Source: an uncultured Mucilaginibacter sp.
GTDB taxonomy: Bacteria > Bacteroidota > Bacteroidia > Sphingobacteriales > Sphingobacteriaceae
DNA length: 37,231 nt
Assembly: GCA_903915155.1 (NCBI GenBank)
Contig: CAIWRU010000177.1
Location: 1 to 37,231 of the forward strand
Direction of reading: 5' to 3'
Position 1 is the first letter of the stretch, and the number at the start of each line of letters is the position of its first letter. The translations under genes were made by a program, and so were the position numbers. A model generated the notes under the pieces. The model had not been told where the DNA came from. It searched no databases and worked only from the letters and a program-made list of their open reading frames with translations. Of the stretch, positions 24,454-33,420 are shown piece after piece.

Positions 24454-25200
24454 ATGAAATCAATAAATACAATTTTATTATCTGCAGCCCTGTTATCAGG
24501 TGCTGCTTACACCTACGCTATGCCTGCCGCAACTGTTAAAGTTGATGCAGCTAACGAGGTGCAGGACCGCCATCTTTCCGGCTTTAACGCTGTTGATGTA
24601 GAGGGATCTGTTGATGTATATATTGTCCAGGGGCAAACAGAATCAGTAAAAGTTGAGGCACCCGCCGATGTTATGGACCATGTTATAACCGAAGTTAATG
24701 GCACCACGCTGCGGATACGCGACAAAAACAGTTCAGGCTGGCATTGGAGCGACTGGTGGGGCAATAACCATAAAAAGGTTGCAATATATGTTAGTGTACG
24801 CGAGATACACGAAATAGGCATCACCGGTTCAGGAGATGTATTTTTCAAAGAAGGCATCAATGCAAACAGCCTGCGCATACGGGTAAGCGGTTCGGGCGAC
24901 GTATTGGGTAAGGTTGAAACAAAAAACCTTGATTGCAGCATATCAGGCTCAGGCGATATGAAACTTGTTGGCCATGCCGAGCAATCAAATGTTAGCGTAT
25001 CAGGTTCAGGCGATTACAGCGCACGTGGCCTGGCCACTCAAAATACCTCTGTGCGTGTATCAGGCTCGGGCGATGCCAATATCAATGTAAGCAACAACCT
25101 TGAAGCAGCCGTATCAGGTTCAGGCGATGTAACCTATACCGGCGGCGCACAGCACGTTGTGAAATCAAAATCAGGCAGCGGCGATATCAGCGGCCATTAA
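24454..25200 (+). CDS. head-GIN domain protein (DUF2807 family), exported
   Basis: This 248-residue protein has a signal peptide (MKSINTILLSAALLSGAAYTYA). The rest is one DUF2807/head-GIN domain, a beta-helix-like fold in which each turn ends in a GSGD motif. Here the motif occurs seven times (TGSGDV, then SGSGDV, SGSGDM, SGSGDY, SGSGDA, SGSGDV, SGSGDI) at intervals of about 18-22 residues from residue 125 on. Preceding landmarks are FNAVDVEGSVDVYIVQG and VEAPADVMDHVITEVNG. Family members are exported to the periplasm or surface of Bacteroidota; annotation as an auto-transporter adhesin is speculative. An insertion rich in Trp (SGWHWSDWWGNNH, about 88-100) is notable. A strong terminator follows. 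Confidence 0.85.
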   Translation: MKSINTILLSAALLSGAAYTYAMPAATVKVDAANEVQDRHLSGFNAVDVEGSVDVYIVQGQTESVKVEAPADVMDHVITEVNGTTLRIRDKNSSGWHWSDWWGNNHKKVAIYVSVREIHEIGITGSGDVFFKEGINANSLRIRVSGSGDVLGKVETKNLDCSISGSGDMKLVGHAEQSNVSVSGSGDYSARGLATQNTSVRVSGSGDANINVSNNLEAAVSGSGDVTYTGGAQHVVKSKSGSGDISGH

Positions 25201-25224
25201 TTCTTGCATCAAAATTTATAAAAA

Positions 25225-25251
25225 AGAGGTTACCTTAACTGGTTAACCTCT
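25225..25251 (+). terminator. intrinsic terminator of the head-GIN gene
   Basis: The stem AGAGGTTA/TAACCTCT (8 bp, extended by CC/GG past a bulge) is followed by a plus-strand T-run of about 12 bases. Confidence 0.85.
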
Positions 25252-25315
25252 TTTTTTTTTTGCAGTATGAATTACCATTTTGTTTAATTAATTTGGATAA
25301 CTAATTATCACCATT

Positions 25316-26590
25316 ATGAAAAGATCGCTCTTACTTATTATTTTACTCGCTGCAAACCAGTGCTTTGCACAAAAAATTTACATCCAGTGCGGCAAGCTGA
25401 TAGATGGCAACAGTAACTCCGCTCAAACACAAATGACAATTGTTGTGGAAGGCAATCAAATAACCGACATTCAGAAAGGGTACACCAGCGGCAGCGGCAC
25501 CGATAAAGTTATCGACCTGCACAACAACACTGTAATGCCGGGGCTTATTGATTGCCACGTGCATATTGAGTCGCAGGGGAGCGGTAAGGATGCAATGCTG
25601 GCCGGCTTTACCATGACCGATGCCGACATTGCCTACCAGGCAACCGTTTATGCCAAAGCTACCCTGCTAGCAGGCTTTACAACTGTACGCGACCTGGGCG
25701 GCACAGGCGTTAATATCAGTATGCGCAAAGCTGTTGCCCGGGGATTCATCATCGGCCCGCGGATATTGACCGCAGGCAGGGCCATATCAGCAAGTGGCGG
25801 TCACATGGATCCATCTGATGGTTTTCGCGACGATATAATGCATAAAATGGGACCGGACGATGGCGTTGCCGATGGCCGCGATGAGTTGATAAAAGCCGTT
25901 CGCCTGCAAATAAAACGCGGTTCAGATGTTATAAAGATAGCATCCACAGGTGGTGTGCTCGACCTTACCGAAAATAGTTCCGGCGCTGAATTTACAATCG
26001 ACGAGATAAAAGCAGTGGTTGAAACCGCTAAGGATTATGGCTTAAGAGTGGCTTGCCATGCGCATGGTGCCGAAGGCATCCGTCGTGCCATATTAGGTGG
26101 TGTTACGTCCATAGAGCATGGCAGCATGATGGACGACGAGGATATTAAGCTGGCAAAGCAATATGGTACCTATTATGTGCCCACGCTCATAGCAGGCAGG
26201 TCAACGGCCGATTCAGCAAAAATACCGGGTTACTTTCCACCGGTTATCGCCCGTAAAGTAATTGAGGTATCTACAAAAATGCAGGGAACTTTTGGCCGTG
26301 CTTATAAGGCCGGTGTAAAAATAGCATTTGGCATCGATGCCGGGGTGTATGACCATGGCAAGAACTACTTGGAATTTCAATATATGGTTGAAGGCGGCAT
26401 GCCGCCAATGGAGGCCATCAAATCAGCCACCGTAAGTGCAGCCGACCTCTTAGGCATAAGTAACATTACCGGCAGCATTACAAAAGGAAAATCGGCTGAT
26501 ATTGTTGCCGTAAGCGGTGATCCGCTGCAGGACATTAAAGCAATGAAGGATATGGTTTTTGTGATGAAAGAAGGAATTCAGTATAAATAG
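25316..26590 (+). CDS. exported amidohydrolase-family protein (imidazolonepropionase/prolidase-like)
   Basis: This 424-residue protein has a signal peptide (MKRSLLLIILLAANQCFAQ). The amidohydrolase-superfamily TIM-barrel metal site is complete: H81-x-H83 in LIDCHVHIES, K207 in DVIKIASTGG (probable carbamylated lysine), H248 (with H250) in ACHAHG, H268 in SIEHG and D341 in FGIDAG. The N- and C-terminal segments form the flanking beta sandwich (VMPGLID; KSADIVAVSGDPLQDI). The closest branch is the Xaa-Pro dipeptidase/imidazolonepropionase-like subtype seen repeatedly in Bacteroidota; the exported location favours peptide or amide scavenging rather than histidine breakdown. It converges on rplQ, with a shared terminator. 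Confidence 0.88.
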   Translation: MKRSLLLIILLAANQCFAQKIYIQCGKLIDGNSNSAQTQMTIVVEGNQITDIQKGYTSGSGTDKVIDLHNNTVMPGLIDCHVHIESQGSGKDAMLAGFTMTDADIAYQATVYAKATLLAGFTTVRDLGGTGVNISMRKAVARGFIIGPRILTAGRAISASGGHMDPSDGFRDDIMHKMGPDDGVADGRDELIKAVRLQIKRGSDVIKIASTGGVLDLTENSSGAEFTIDEIKAVVETAKDYGLRVACHAHGAEGIRRAILGGVTSIEHGSMMDDEDIKLAKQYGTYYVPTLIAGRSTADSAKIPGYFPPVIARKVIEVSTKMQGTFGRAYKAGVKIAFGIDAGVYDHGKNYLEFQYMVEGGMPPMEAIKSATVSAADLLGISNITGSITKGKSADIVAVSGDPLQDIKAMKDMVFVMKEGIQYK

Positions 26591-26616
26591 CATACTATTT
26601 GTTAAGCACATAAACA

Positions 26617-26648
26617 AAAAGGCCTTGTTCAAATGAACAAGGCCTTTT
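26617..26648. terminator. strong bidirectional terminator (amidohydrolase/ribosomal operon)
   Basis: A perfect 14-bp stem, arms 26617-26630 (AAAAGGCCTTGTTC) and 26635-26648, has a 4-nt loop and poly-A/poly-T flanks. It ends both the amidohydrolase transcript and the long ribosomal-protein transcript. Confidence 0.85.
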
Positions 26649-26670
26649 CTTTATTCTAAAAGAGAATTAA

Positions 26671-27303
26671 TTATTCTCCTTTTTCAGCGTTTTCTTCGTT
26701 GTCAGCAGCTGGTGCTTGTTCTTCGGTAGCAGCAGGTGCTTCAGCAACTGGCGCTTCTTCAGCAGCAACTTCAGCCACAGGAGCTTCAGCTACTGGTGCT
26801 TTGTCAACAACTGGTGCTTCAACAACTTCTTCGGCAACAGGTGCAGCAGCTTCAGCTTTAGCAGCCGGTGCGGCAACTTTTGCTTTACCACCACGACGGC
26901 GGGTTGTCTTTTTAGCGGTTTGTGCATTATCACCACCGTAAACAGTGTTATAATCCACTAATTCTATGATCGCCATTTCAGCGTTATCGCCTAAACGGTT
27001 TTCTAATTTAATAATGCGGGTATAACCACCCGGGCGGCTTGCAATTTTTTCAGCAATATCCCTAAACAAAATGCTTACTGCATCTTTATCCTGCAAGTAG
27101 CTAAATACTGTACGACGTGAGTGCGTAGTATCGCTTTTTGATTTTGTAAGGATTGGCTCAACATAAACGCGTAAAGCTTTTGCTTTAGCTAAAGTTGTAG
27201 TAATGCGTTTGTGTAAAATAAGCGAAGTTGCCATGTTACCCATCATCGCTTTGCGGTGACTGTTGGTACGGCCTAAGTGATTAACTTTTTTTCCGTGTCT
27301 CAT
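26671..27303 (-). CDS. rplQ: 50S ribosomal protein L17 with long Ala/Pro/Glu-rich tail
   Basis: Residues 1-118 are a standard L17: [62 protein letters not shown]17 is a large-subunit protein near the exit tunnel. Residues about 120-210 are a low-complexity extension that starts basic ([12 protein letters not shown]) and becomes acidic, with repeated [10 protein letters not shown] units. Similar tails occur on L17 of other Bacteroidota, but this is about twice the length of the E. coli protein. It is the last gene of the alpha operon, 194 nt after rpoA, ahead of the terminator at 26617-26648. Confidence 0.95.
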   Translation of the reverse strand: MRHGKKVNHLGRTNSHRKAMMGNMATSLILHKRITTTLAKAKALRVYVEPILTKSKSDTTHSRRTVFSYLQDKDAVSILFRDIAEKIASRPGGYTRIIKLENRLGDNAEMAIIELVDYNTVYGGDNAQTAKKTTRRRGGKAKVAAPAAKAEAAAPVAEEVVEAPVVDKAPVAEAPVAEVAAEEAPVAEAPAATEEQAPAADNEENAEKGE

Positions 27304-27471
27304 TGTTTTTTGTTGTTACTGGCACGTGCATACCGTTGGACGGCGGTTTTATCGTCAAGTCCTCGGAATTATGCCGATGTTAGCGACTGGTTAGTTAAAG
27401 ATCAGGAATTAGTCACTATTATCTTCCCGACCCGTTTGTTATTAAATGAAAAGAGGTTAAAGACTATTTAC

Positions 27472-27495
27472 CTAATCTCTAACCTCTAATCACTA
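27472..27495. repeat. CTAATCTCTAACCTC-type repeat abutting rpoA
   Basis: CTAATCTCTAACCTC followed by TAATCACTA ends 2 nt before the rpoA stop codon. It is closely similar to the element at 29762-29793 next to rpsM. The rest of the 194-nt rpoA-rplQ gap shows no gene or clear hairpin. Confidence 0.55.
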
Positions 27496-27497
27496 TA

Positions 27498-28490
27498 TTA
27501 TTCTTCGTCCAGTTTAAATTTAGACAAGTTCATACCAAAAGATAAACCTTTTGATTTAACCAGGTCCTGGATCTCAGTTAATGATTTTTTACCGAAGTTC
27601 CTGAATTTTAACATATCAGCAACATCATAAGAAACCAGATCAGCCAGGCTGCGGATGTCGGCAGCTTTAAGGCAGTTCAGTGCACGTACTGAAAGATCAA
27701 GGTCAACCAATTCGGTTTTCAGGATCTTGCGCATGTGCAATATTTCTTCATCAACTTCTTTTGTTTCTTCCTTAGCCTGTGCTTCAAGCATCATGTTCTC
27801 ATCGCTGAACAGCATAAAGTGCTGGATCAGGATCTTGGCTGCTTCTTTAAGCGCATCTTCAGGATGTATCGAACCATCAGTAGTAATATCCAGTACTAAT
27901 TTTTCATAGTCTGTTTTTTGTTCTACACGATAGTTTTCGATAGTGAATTTTACGTTCTTTATCGGGGTGAAAATAGAGTCGATAGCTATTACACCTACAT
28001 TAGCATCCGGGTTCTTGTTTTCTTCGCTTGGAATGTAACCACGGCCCTTGTTGATAGTAAGCTCGATTTCAAGCGTTACTGAAGAGTCCATGTTACAAAT
28101 AACAAGCTCAGGATTTAAAACCGTAAAGTTGTTTGAGAACTTGGTAATGTCGCCGGCTTTGAAGGCATCCTGACCATTGATGATCACAAATATCTTTTCG
28201 CTGTCGCCAGATTCGCCTGATTTCTTAAACCTTACTTGTTTCAGGTTTAATATAATTTCGGTTACATCTTCAACAACGCCTTTAATGGTCGAAAACTCAT
28301 GCATCACTCCCGAAAAACGTACCGAAGTGATCGCATAACCTTCTAATGATGAAAGTAAGATACGACGCAGAGCATTACCGATGGTTACACCGAAACCTGG
28401 TTCTAACGGGCGAAACTCAAACGTGCCATCAAAATCAGTTGATTTCTGCATGATAACCTTGTCTGGTTTTTGAAATGCTAAAATTGCCAT
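27498..28490 (-). CDS. rpoA: DNA-directed RNA polymerase subunit alpha
   Basis: This 330-residue protein has the normal alpha length. The N-terminal domain (about 1-235; [23 protein letters not shown], the dimerisation and beta/beta' assembly motif) is followed by a linker of Glu/Lys-rich helix. The C-terminal domain (about 255-325; [23 protein letters not shown] and [15 protein letters not shown]) contacts UP-element DNA and activators. It follows rpsD after 94 nt and precedes rplQ, the conserved alpha-operon order. Confidence 0.97.
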   Translation of the reverse strand: MAILAFQKPDKVIMQKSTDFDGTFEFRPLEPGFGVTIGNALRRILLSSLEGYAITSVRFSGVMHEFSTIKGVVEDVTEIILNLKQVRFKKSGESGDSEKIFVIINGQDAFKAGDITKFSNNFTVLNPELVICNMDSSVTLEIELTINKGRGYIPSEENKNPDANVGVIAIDSIFTPIKNVKFTIENYRVEQKTDYEKLVLDITTDGSIHPEDALKEAAKILIQHFMLFSDENMMLEAQAKEETKEVDEEILHMRKILKTELVDLDLSVRALNCLKAADIRSLADLVSYDVADMLKFRNFGKKSLTEIQDLVKSKGLSFGMNLSKFKLDEE

Positions 28491-28543
28491 TTATATCCTT
28501 TGTTTATTGTTTACTAATTGATTTGATTAAACCACAAAAATGA

Positions 28544-28560
28544 TTGGCAACGTGTGCCAA
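28544..28560 (-). promoter_or_regulatory. hairpin in the rpsD-rpoA gap
   Basis: TTGGCA-ACGTG-TGCCAA is a perfect 6-bp stem in the 94-nt space between rpsD and rpoA, without a T-run. It might affect mRNA processing or the ratio of r-protein to RNA polymerase subunit; the role is inferred only from position. Confidence 0.35.
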
Positions 28561-28584
28561 CCATTATGTGTTATAATATCGTTA

Positions 28585-29193
28585 TTATTTAGAGTATAGC
28601 TCGACGATAAGGTTTTCCTTGATATTTTCAGGGATCTCATCGCGGTTTGGATAGTTAAGGAATTTGCCTGTTAAATTGGCGGCATCCCATTCAAGCCAGC
28701 TAAACTTGTTTATCTTTCTTCCGGCTACCGAATTGGTGATAGCTTCTAAAGATTTTGATTTTTCGCGCACCGAAACTACATCGCCTGCTTTTAACTGGTA
28801 CGAAGCAATGTTTACTACTTCACCATTAACATTGATGTGTTTGTGGCCAACCAACTGGCGTGCTGCCGAGCGTGTTGGAGCTATGCCTAAGCGGTAAACC
28901 GCGTTATCAAGGCGTGCCTCTAAAAATTTCAATAAGTTTTCGCCGGTAATACCTTCTTTTGATGAAGCGCGGTGAAACAGGTTTTCAAACTGTTTTTCCA
29001 ATACACCGTAGGTGTATTTTACTTTTTGTTTCTCCATCAACTGAGTTGAATACTCAGATTGTTTTCCCCTTCTTTTGGAAACGCCATGCATTCCCGGTGG
29101 GTAGTTCTTTCTTTCCAGCGCTTTGTCCGGACCGAAGATCGGTTCGCGGAAACGGCGCGCAATTTTTGATTTTGGGCCTGTGTATCTTGCCAT
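28585..29193 (-). CDS. rpsD: 30S ribosomal protein S4
   Basis: This 202-residue S4 starts [20 protein letters not shown] and carries the S4 RNA-binding domain (about 92-155: [34 protein letters not shown]). It nucleates 30S assembly on the 16S 5' domain and in some bacteria represses its own operon. The N-terminal zinc-finger cysteines are absent, so this is the zinc-independent form. It lies between rpsK and rpoA. Confidence 0.97.
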   Translation of the reverse strand: MARYTGPKSKIARRFREPIFGPDKALERKNYPPGMHGVSKRRGKQSEYSTQLMEKQKVKYTYGVLEKQFENLFHRASSKEGITGENLLKFLEARLDNAVYRLGIAPTRSAARQLVGHKHINVNGEVVNIASYQLKAGDVVSVREKSKSLEAITNSVAGRKINKFSWLEWDAANLTGKFLNYPNRDEIPENIKENLIVELYSK

Positions 29194-29259
29194 TTTTGTG
29201 TTGTTTTAAAGTATCATTCGGCCTTTAGCCGATGAATCTTAGCTTTAAAAATCTGTTAA

Positions 29260-29649
29260 TTAAACTCTTCTCCTTTTTGAAGGGCGGCAACCGTTATGCG
29301 GAAGCGGTGTAATATCTTTTATGGTTGTTACCTCAATACCGGCAGTTTGCAAAGTACGGATAGCCGACTCGCGACCGGCACCCGGGCCTTTTACAAATAC
29401 TTCAACCTTACGTAAGCCTAAATCATAAGCAACTTTACCGCAATCGGCAGCAGCTTGTCCGGCAGCATAAGGGGTATTCTTTTTTGAACCTTTAAAACCC
29501 ATTTTACCGGCTGATGACCATGATATGGCCTGGCCTGTTTTGTTGGTAAGGGTAATGATGATGTTGTTAAAAGTAGCGTTGATGTGTGCTTCGCCGATTG
29601 ACTCAACAATCACTATACGCTTTTTGGTAACTTTTTTAGCTTTAGCCAT
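29260..29649 (-). CDS. rpsK: 30S ribosomal protein S11
   Basis: This 129-residue S11 shows [36 protein letters not shown] and the C-terminal [18 protein letters not shown] signature. It lies on the 30S platform near the Shine-Dalgarno/anti-Shine-Dalgarno helix, of interest because SD use is reduced in this phylum. It sits between rpsM (141 nt upstream) and rpsD. Confidence 0.97.
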   Translation of the reverse strand: MAKAKKVTKKRIVIVESIGEAHINATFNNIIITLTNKTGQAISWSSAGKMGFKGSKKNTPYAAGQAAADCGKVAYDLGLRKVEVFVKGPGAGRESAIRTLQTAGIEVTTIKDITPLPHNGCRPSKRRRV

Positions 29650-29761
29650 TTTTGTTTTTAATTATTGATTTAATGAATTACTGAATTAATGAATAATTCG
29701 GACCCATCAACCATTTTTAATTTTTCTATTCCTAATGATCAAGATCTTCGATAAGCAAATA

Positions 29762-29793
29762 ACTAATCTCTGACCTCCAACCACTAATCACTA
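29762..29793. repeat. CTAATCTCTGACCTCC-type repeat abutting rpsM
   Basis: ACTAATCTCTGACCTCC followed by AACCACTAATCACTA overlaps the rpsM stop codon (29791-29793). It is a variant of the 27472-27495 element. The remainder of the 29650-29790 gap is A/T-rich, with imperfect repeats of TTAATGAATTA. Confidence 0.55.
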
Positions 29794-30168
29794 TTTAGTA
29801 GCTTTCTTTTTGTTAGCAACTGTTTTACGTTTTCCTTTACGGGTACGTGAGTTGTTTTTGGTGCGCTGGCCACGTAATGGTAAACCTTTACGATGGCGTG
29901 TACCGCGGTAACAACCTATATCCATTAAACGCTTGATGTTAAGCTGAACTTCCGAACGCAGGGCACCTTCAACCTTAATCTGGTCGTTGATGATATTACG
30001 AATAGCTGCCAACTGGTCATCATTCCAATCCTGAACTTTAGTATCAAAGCTGATACCTGCCTGAGTTAAAATTTCCTGAGCGGTTGAACGGCCAATGCCG
30101 TATATATAGGTTAAACCTATCTCTCCTCTTTTGTTATTTGGTAAATCAATACCTGATATCCTTGCCAT
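29791..30168 (-). CDS. rpsM: 30S ribosomal protein S13
   Basis: This 125-residue S13 shows [28 protein letters not shown], a helix-two-turn-helix segment, and a basic C-terminal tail ([21 protein letters not shown]) that contacts 16S rRNA and the P-site tRNA. It is the first gene of the alpha-operon part. The 73-nt gap from rpmJ contains a small hairpin (30200-30216). Confidence 0.97.
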   Translation of the reverse strand: MARISGIDLPNNKRGEIGLTYIYGIGRSTAQEILTQAGISFDTKVQDWNDDQLAAIRNIINDQIKVEGALRSEVQLNIKRLMDIGCYRGTRHRKGLPLRGQRTKNNSRTRKGKRKTVANKKKATK

Positions 30169-30199
30169 ATTTTTTATTTGCTCTTTTACGTAATAACCG

Positions 30200-30216
30200 A
30201 ACGGCGGGCCACCGTT
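30200..30216 (-). promoter_or_regulatory. hairpin in the rpsM leader
   Basis: AACGG and CCGTT pair around a 7-nt loop, 32 nt upstream of rpsM. In E. coli S4 represses translation at a pseudoknot in the equivalent rpsM leader; whether this hairpin acts likewise is unknown. Confidence 0.35.
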
Positions 30217-30241
30217 GTACGGACCATTACAATTTTTTTAA

Positions 30242-30358
30242 TTATCCCTGACGCTGTTTGTACTTTGGGTTCTTTTTGTTAATAACATAAAGTTTCCCGT
30301 TGCGGCGGATGATCTTGCAATCAACACTGCGTTTTTTAATGGATGCTCTAACTTTCAT
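30242..30358 (-). CDS. rpmJ: 50S ribosomal protein L36, zinc-free form
   Basis: This is a 38-codon gene: [14 protein letters not shown]..., ending [10 protein letters not shown]36 is the smallest 50S protein. Zinc-binding L36 carries three cysteines and a histidine; here only one cysteine (C14) remains, the others being Ser, Asn and Tyr, so zinc cannot be held. It starts 8 nt after infA ends and precedes rpsM, the usual location. Confidence 0.95.
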   Translation of the reverse strand: MKVRASIKKRSVDCKIIRRNGKLYVINKKNPKYKQRQG

Positions 30359-30366
30359 CTCGTTTA

Positions 30367-30585
30367 TTATTTATATCTATAGGTTATTCTACCTTTTGTT
30401 AAATCATACGGGCTCATTTCCAATTTTACTCTGTCGCCAGGTAAAATCTTTATATAATGCATCCGCATTTTCCCTGATATGTGCGCAATAATCTCATGTC
30501 CGTTCTCCAGTTCAACCCTGAACATAGCATTTGATAATGCTTCCCGAATTGTTCCGTCCTGTTCAATCGAAGATTGTTTAGCCAT
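30367..30585 (-). CDS. infA: translation initiation factor IF-1
   Basis: This 72-residue OB-fold protein ([58 protein letters not shown]) binds the 30S A site during initiation. The length is exactly the family norm. It lies between map and rpmJ, as in most non-proteobacterial spc operons. Confidence 0.97.
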   Translation of the reverse strand: MAKQSSIEQDGTIREALSNAMFRVELENGHEIIAHISGKMRMHYIKILPGDRVKLEMSPYDLTKGRITYRYK

Positions 30586-30648
30586 ATTTTACTGATTATT
30601 ACTTAATTATCACCCCCAAAAGCGGGATGCAAAATTAATAAAAATATT

Positions 30649-31440
30649 TTAATTATTATTTTTTTCTTTCAAAACATTATCAACGTATGAAAATGATGAA
30701 AGAATATCTACTTTTCCCTTTTTTACAGCCACCGTATGCTCATAATGGGCCGATGGTTTTTTATCGCTGGTTGATACTGTCCAGCCATCATCCCAAAACT
30801 TAACACCGGCACGGCCCGCGTTTATCATCGGCTCAATGGCTATCACCATTCCCTCTTCCAGTTTAATGCCCGAACCGCGTTTACCGTAGTTTGGCACTTC
30901 AGGCTTTTCATGCAAGTGTAACCCTACGCCATGGCCTACCAGTTCTTTCACTACGCCAAAACCATGCTTCTCGGCATGTTCCTGTACAGCGTAACCTATA
31001 TCGCCAATGCGCATGCCCACTACAGCTTTCTCAACACCCAGGTCTAAACATTCGCGTGTAACACGCATCAGTGTTTTTACGGTATCGCTTACTTCGCCAA
31101 TGGCAAAGGTAAAGGCCGAATCGCCATAGTATTTATTCAGGATCACCCCGCAATCAACCGACACTAAATCGCCTTCAACCAATACATGCTTCCCGGGGAA
31201 ACCATGTACTACCTGGTCATTAAGCGATATGCACAATGAATATGGGAAGCCATGATAATTTAAAAATGCAGGAACCCCTCCGTTATCACGGATATAGGTT
31301 TCTGCAAGTTTATTTAATTCGATGGTTGTAATTCCCGGGCCTATAACTTTCGCTATCTCGCCAAGGGTTTTGGAAACAAGTAAAGAACTTTCTCTTATGA
31401 GTTCTATCTCTTCGACAGACTTATAATTGATCTTTGACAT
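30649..31440 (-). CDS. map: type I methionine aminopeptidase
   Basis: The ATG at 31440 (MSKINYKSVEEIELIRES) gives 263 residues; the 13 extra upstream codons overlap the secY end and are not supported. All five dimetal ligands are in place: D96, D107, H170, E203 and E234 (VSVDCGVI, YYGDSAF, LVGHGVG, IEPMI, HYEHTVAV). It removes the initiator methionine from nascent proteins. It follows secY after 10 nt. Confidence 0.96.
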   Translation of the reverse strand: MSKINYKSVEEIELIRESSLLVSKTLGEIAKVIGPGITTIELNKLAETYIRDNGGVPAFLNYHGFPYSLCISLNDQVVHGFPGKHVLVEGDLVSVDCGVILNKYYGDSAFTFAIGEVSDTVKTLMRVTRECLDLGVEKAVVGMRIGDIGYAVQEHAEKHGFGVVKELVGHGVGLHLHEKPEVPNYGKRGSGIKLEEGMVIAIEPMINAGRAGVKFWDDGWTVSTSDKKPSAHYEHTVAVKKGKVDILSSFSYVDNVLKEKNNN

Positions 31441-31450
31441 GCTTACTGAT

Positions 31451-32776
31451 TTAGATAACCGAAGACGTTGAGCTGGCACCAGATGGCATAGCGGAACGTC
31501 CTTTGATTCTTCCTGTTTTCATTAATCCGTCATAGTGGCGCATTAACAAGTGGCTTTCTATTTGTTGTAAAGTATCTAAAATTACACCTACTAATATGAT
31601 AAGCGATGTACCACCGAAAAACCTGGCGAATGCACTGCTCACACCTATTGAACTTGCAATAGCTGGTATTATAGCAATAATAGCCAGTGCTATCGCACCC
31701 GGAAGAGTAATCTTAGAAATAATATCATCGATAAAGTTAGAAGTGGCCTGGCCCGGTTTAACACCTGGTATAAAGCCACCGTTCTTCTTCATATCGTCCG
31801 ACATTTGTTTCGGGTTAACAGTAATAGCTGTATAGAAGTAAGTGAATAATATGATCAATACCGCGAACAACAAGTTATGCCCCCATGAGGTGTAGTTGCC
31901 TAATGACATTACTACCGGGTTGGTTGCTATACTTGGGAAAAGCGATGGTATATATGCAGGTATAAACATTAATGCCTGGGCAAATATAATAGGCATAACA
32001 CCTGCAGCATTTACCTTTAAAGGTATATACTGGCGCACACCACCATATTGTTTGTTCCCTACTATACGCTTAGCATATTGTACCGATATTTTGCGGGTAC
32101 CCTGTACTATCAGTATAGTAAACATTACTATTAAAATGTAAGCTACAATCTCAACCACAAAAGTAATCAAACCACCATTGCCGCCTGTACGGGTCACAAA
32201 CTCAATACCTACCGCGCTTGGCAATTGTGCAATAATACCTATCATTATAATTAATGATATACCGTTGCCAATACCTTTATCGGTAATACGTTCGCCCAGC
32301 CACATTACAAACAATGTACCGGCTGTTAACACAAATACGTCGACTATAGCAAAAAACGGATCAGGCAATGACACCTGTGATTTCAGGTAGCCCATAGCCT
32401 GCAAAGCGGTAATAGCAATAGTAAGGTAACGTGTCCACTGGTTTATTTTGTTCTGGCCGCTTTCGCCTTCCTTTTGCAGCTTGGCAAAGTATGGCACCGC
32501 TATACCTAATAATTGCACCACAATTGAGGCCGAAATGTATGGCATTACGCCCAATGCAAAAATCGACGCGTGTTGAAACGCACCGCCTGCAAACATATTC
32601 AAAAGGCCTAATATGCCTTCCTGTGCGTGGCTGCTTAATGATGCCGGGTCTACACCAGGTAAAACCACAACACAACCTATACGGTATATTAAAAGAAATA
32701 AGAGTGTGTTGGTTATACGCACTCTTAAATCCTCGATTTTCCAAATATTGGATAATGTGGTGAAAAAATTCTTCAT
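31451..32776 (-). CDS. secY: preprotein translocase subunit SecY
   Basis: This 441-residue protein has ten transmembrane helices. Signatures are TNTLLFLLIYRIGCVVVLPG (helix 1), the plug-region GGAFQHASIFALGVMPYISASI, and cytosolic loops ending KRIVGNKQYGGVRQYIPLKVN and NPKQMSDDMKKNGGFIPGVKPG. It forms the SecYEG channel for export of the many signal-peptide proteins in this window. It lies 7 nt after rplO, an operon-typical spacing. Confidence 0.97.
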   Translation of the reverse strand: MKNFFTTLSNIWKIEDLRVRITNTLLFLLIYRIGCVVVLPGVDPASLSSHAQEGILGLLNMFAGGAFQHASIFALGVMPYISASIVVQLLGIAVPYFAKLQKEGESGQNKINQWTRYLTIAITALQAMGYLKSQVSLPDPFFAIVDVFVLTAGTLFVMWLGERITDKGIGNGISLIIMIGIIAQLPSAVGIEFVTRTGGNGGLITFVVEIVAYILIVMFTILIVQGTRKISVQYAKRIVGNKQYGGVRQYIPLKVNAAGVMPIIFAQALMFIPAYIPSLFPSIATNPVVMSLGNYTSWGHNLLFAVLIILFTYFYTAITVNPKQMSDDMKKNGGFIPGVKPGQATSNFIDDIISKITLPGAIALAIIAIIPAIASSIGVSSAFARFFGGTSLIILVGVILDTLQQIESHLLMRHYDGLMKTGRIKGRSAMPSGASSTSSVI

Positions 32777-32783
32777 CCTAAAA

Positions 32784-33230
32784 TTATAGCTTAACTATGG
32801 TACCACCGGCTGCTTCTATCGCTTTTTGCGCTGTTGCAGTAAATGCATGTGCTTTAACTTCTAAAGTGGCTTTAAGTTCGCCACGACCAAGGATCTTAAC
32901 CAGGTCATTGCGCGATACCAAACCATGTTCTTTCAGGGTAGCAAAATCAATTGATTTAACTGAATGTTGCTCAACCAGTTTTTGTAAAACATCAAGGTTT
33001 ACACCTACATATTCCACACGGTTAGGGTTTTTAAAACCAACCTTAGGCACACGGCGCTGTAATGGCATCTGGCCACCTTCAAAACCAACCTTACTTGAGT
33101 TACCTGAACGTGAACCGGCACCTTTATGGCCACGGGTTGATGTACCGCCACGGCCTGAGCCTGTACCACGGCCTATTCTTTTTCTATTTTTAGTAGAACC
33201 TTCTGCAGGTTTAAGATTACTTAAATTCAT
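32784..33230 (-). CDS. rplO: 50S ribosomal protein L15
   Basis: This 148-residue L15 has the Gly/Arg-rich N-terminal arm (KNRKRIGRGTGSGRGGTSTR) that threads into 23S rRNA and a globular C-terminal domain (VDLEVKAHAFTATAQ-type end). It starts 4 nt after rpmD ends and is followed by secY. Confidence 0.97.
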   Translation of the reverse strand: MNLSNLKPAEGSTKNRKRIGRGTGSGRGGTSTRGHKGAGSRSGNSSKVGFEGGQMPLQRRVPKVGFKNPNRVEYVGVNLDVLQKLVEQHSVKSIDFATLKEHGLVSRNDLVKILGRGELKATLEVKAHAFTATAQKAIEAAGGTIVKL

Positions 33231-33234
33231 GATA

Positions 33235-33414
33235 TTAAATATTTTCTACCGCTACCAAATGATTAACTTTCTTTACCATCCCTATGATAGCCGGTGTAGC
33301 TTCAACTTCAACGCTATGGTTTATTTTGCGTAAACCTAAAGCTTCGATGGTTTTTTTCTGGCGTTCACTTCTGTCGATCACGCTTTTTATCTGTGTTATT
33401 TTGATTTTTGCCAT
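33235..33414 (-). CDS. rpmD: 50S ribosomal protein L30
   Basis: The start is the ATG at 33414 ([16 protein letters not shown]), 59 residues; a GTG one codon earlier is less likely. It has the compact ferredoxin-like L30 pattern [20 protein letters not shown]. The gene follows rpsE after 6 nt. Confidence 0.96.
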   Translation of the reverse strand: MAKIKITQIKSVIDRSERQKKTIEALGLRKINHSVEVEATPAIIGMVKKVNHLVAVENI

Positions 33415-33420
33415 CACTTC

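Noticed and set aside
26699..26961. Two plus-strand frames opposite the rplQ tail (Ala/Ser/Thr-rich and Phe/Ser/Cys-rich translations)
   Set aside because: They are antisense shadows of the low-complexity GCT/GAA-repeat tail of L17; composition explains the open frames.
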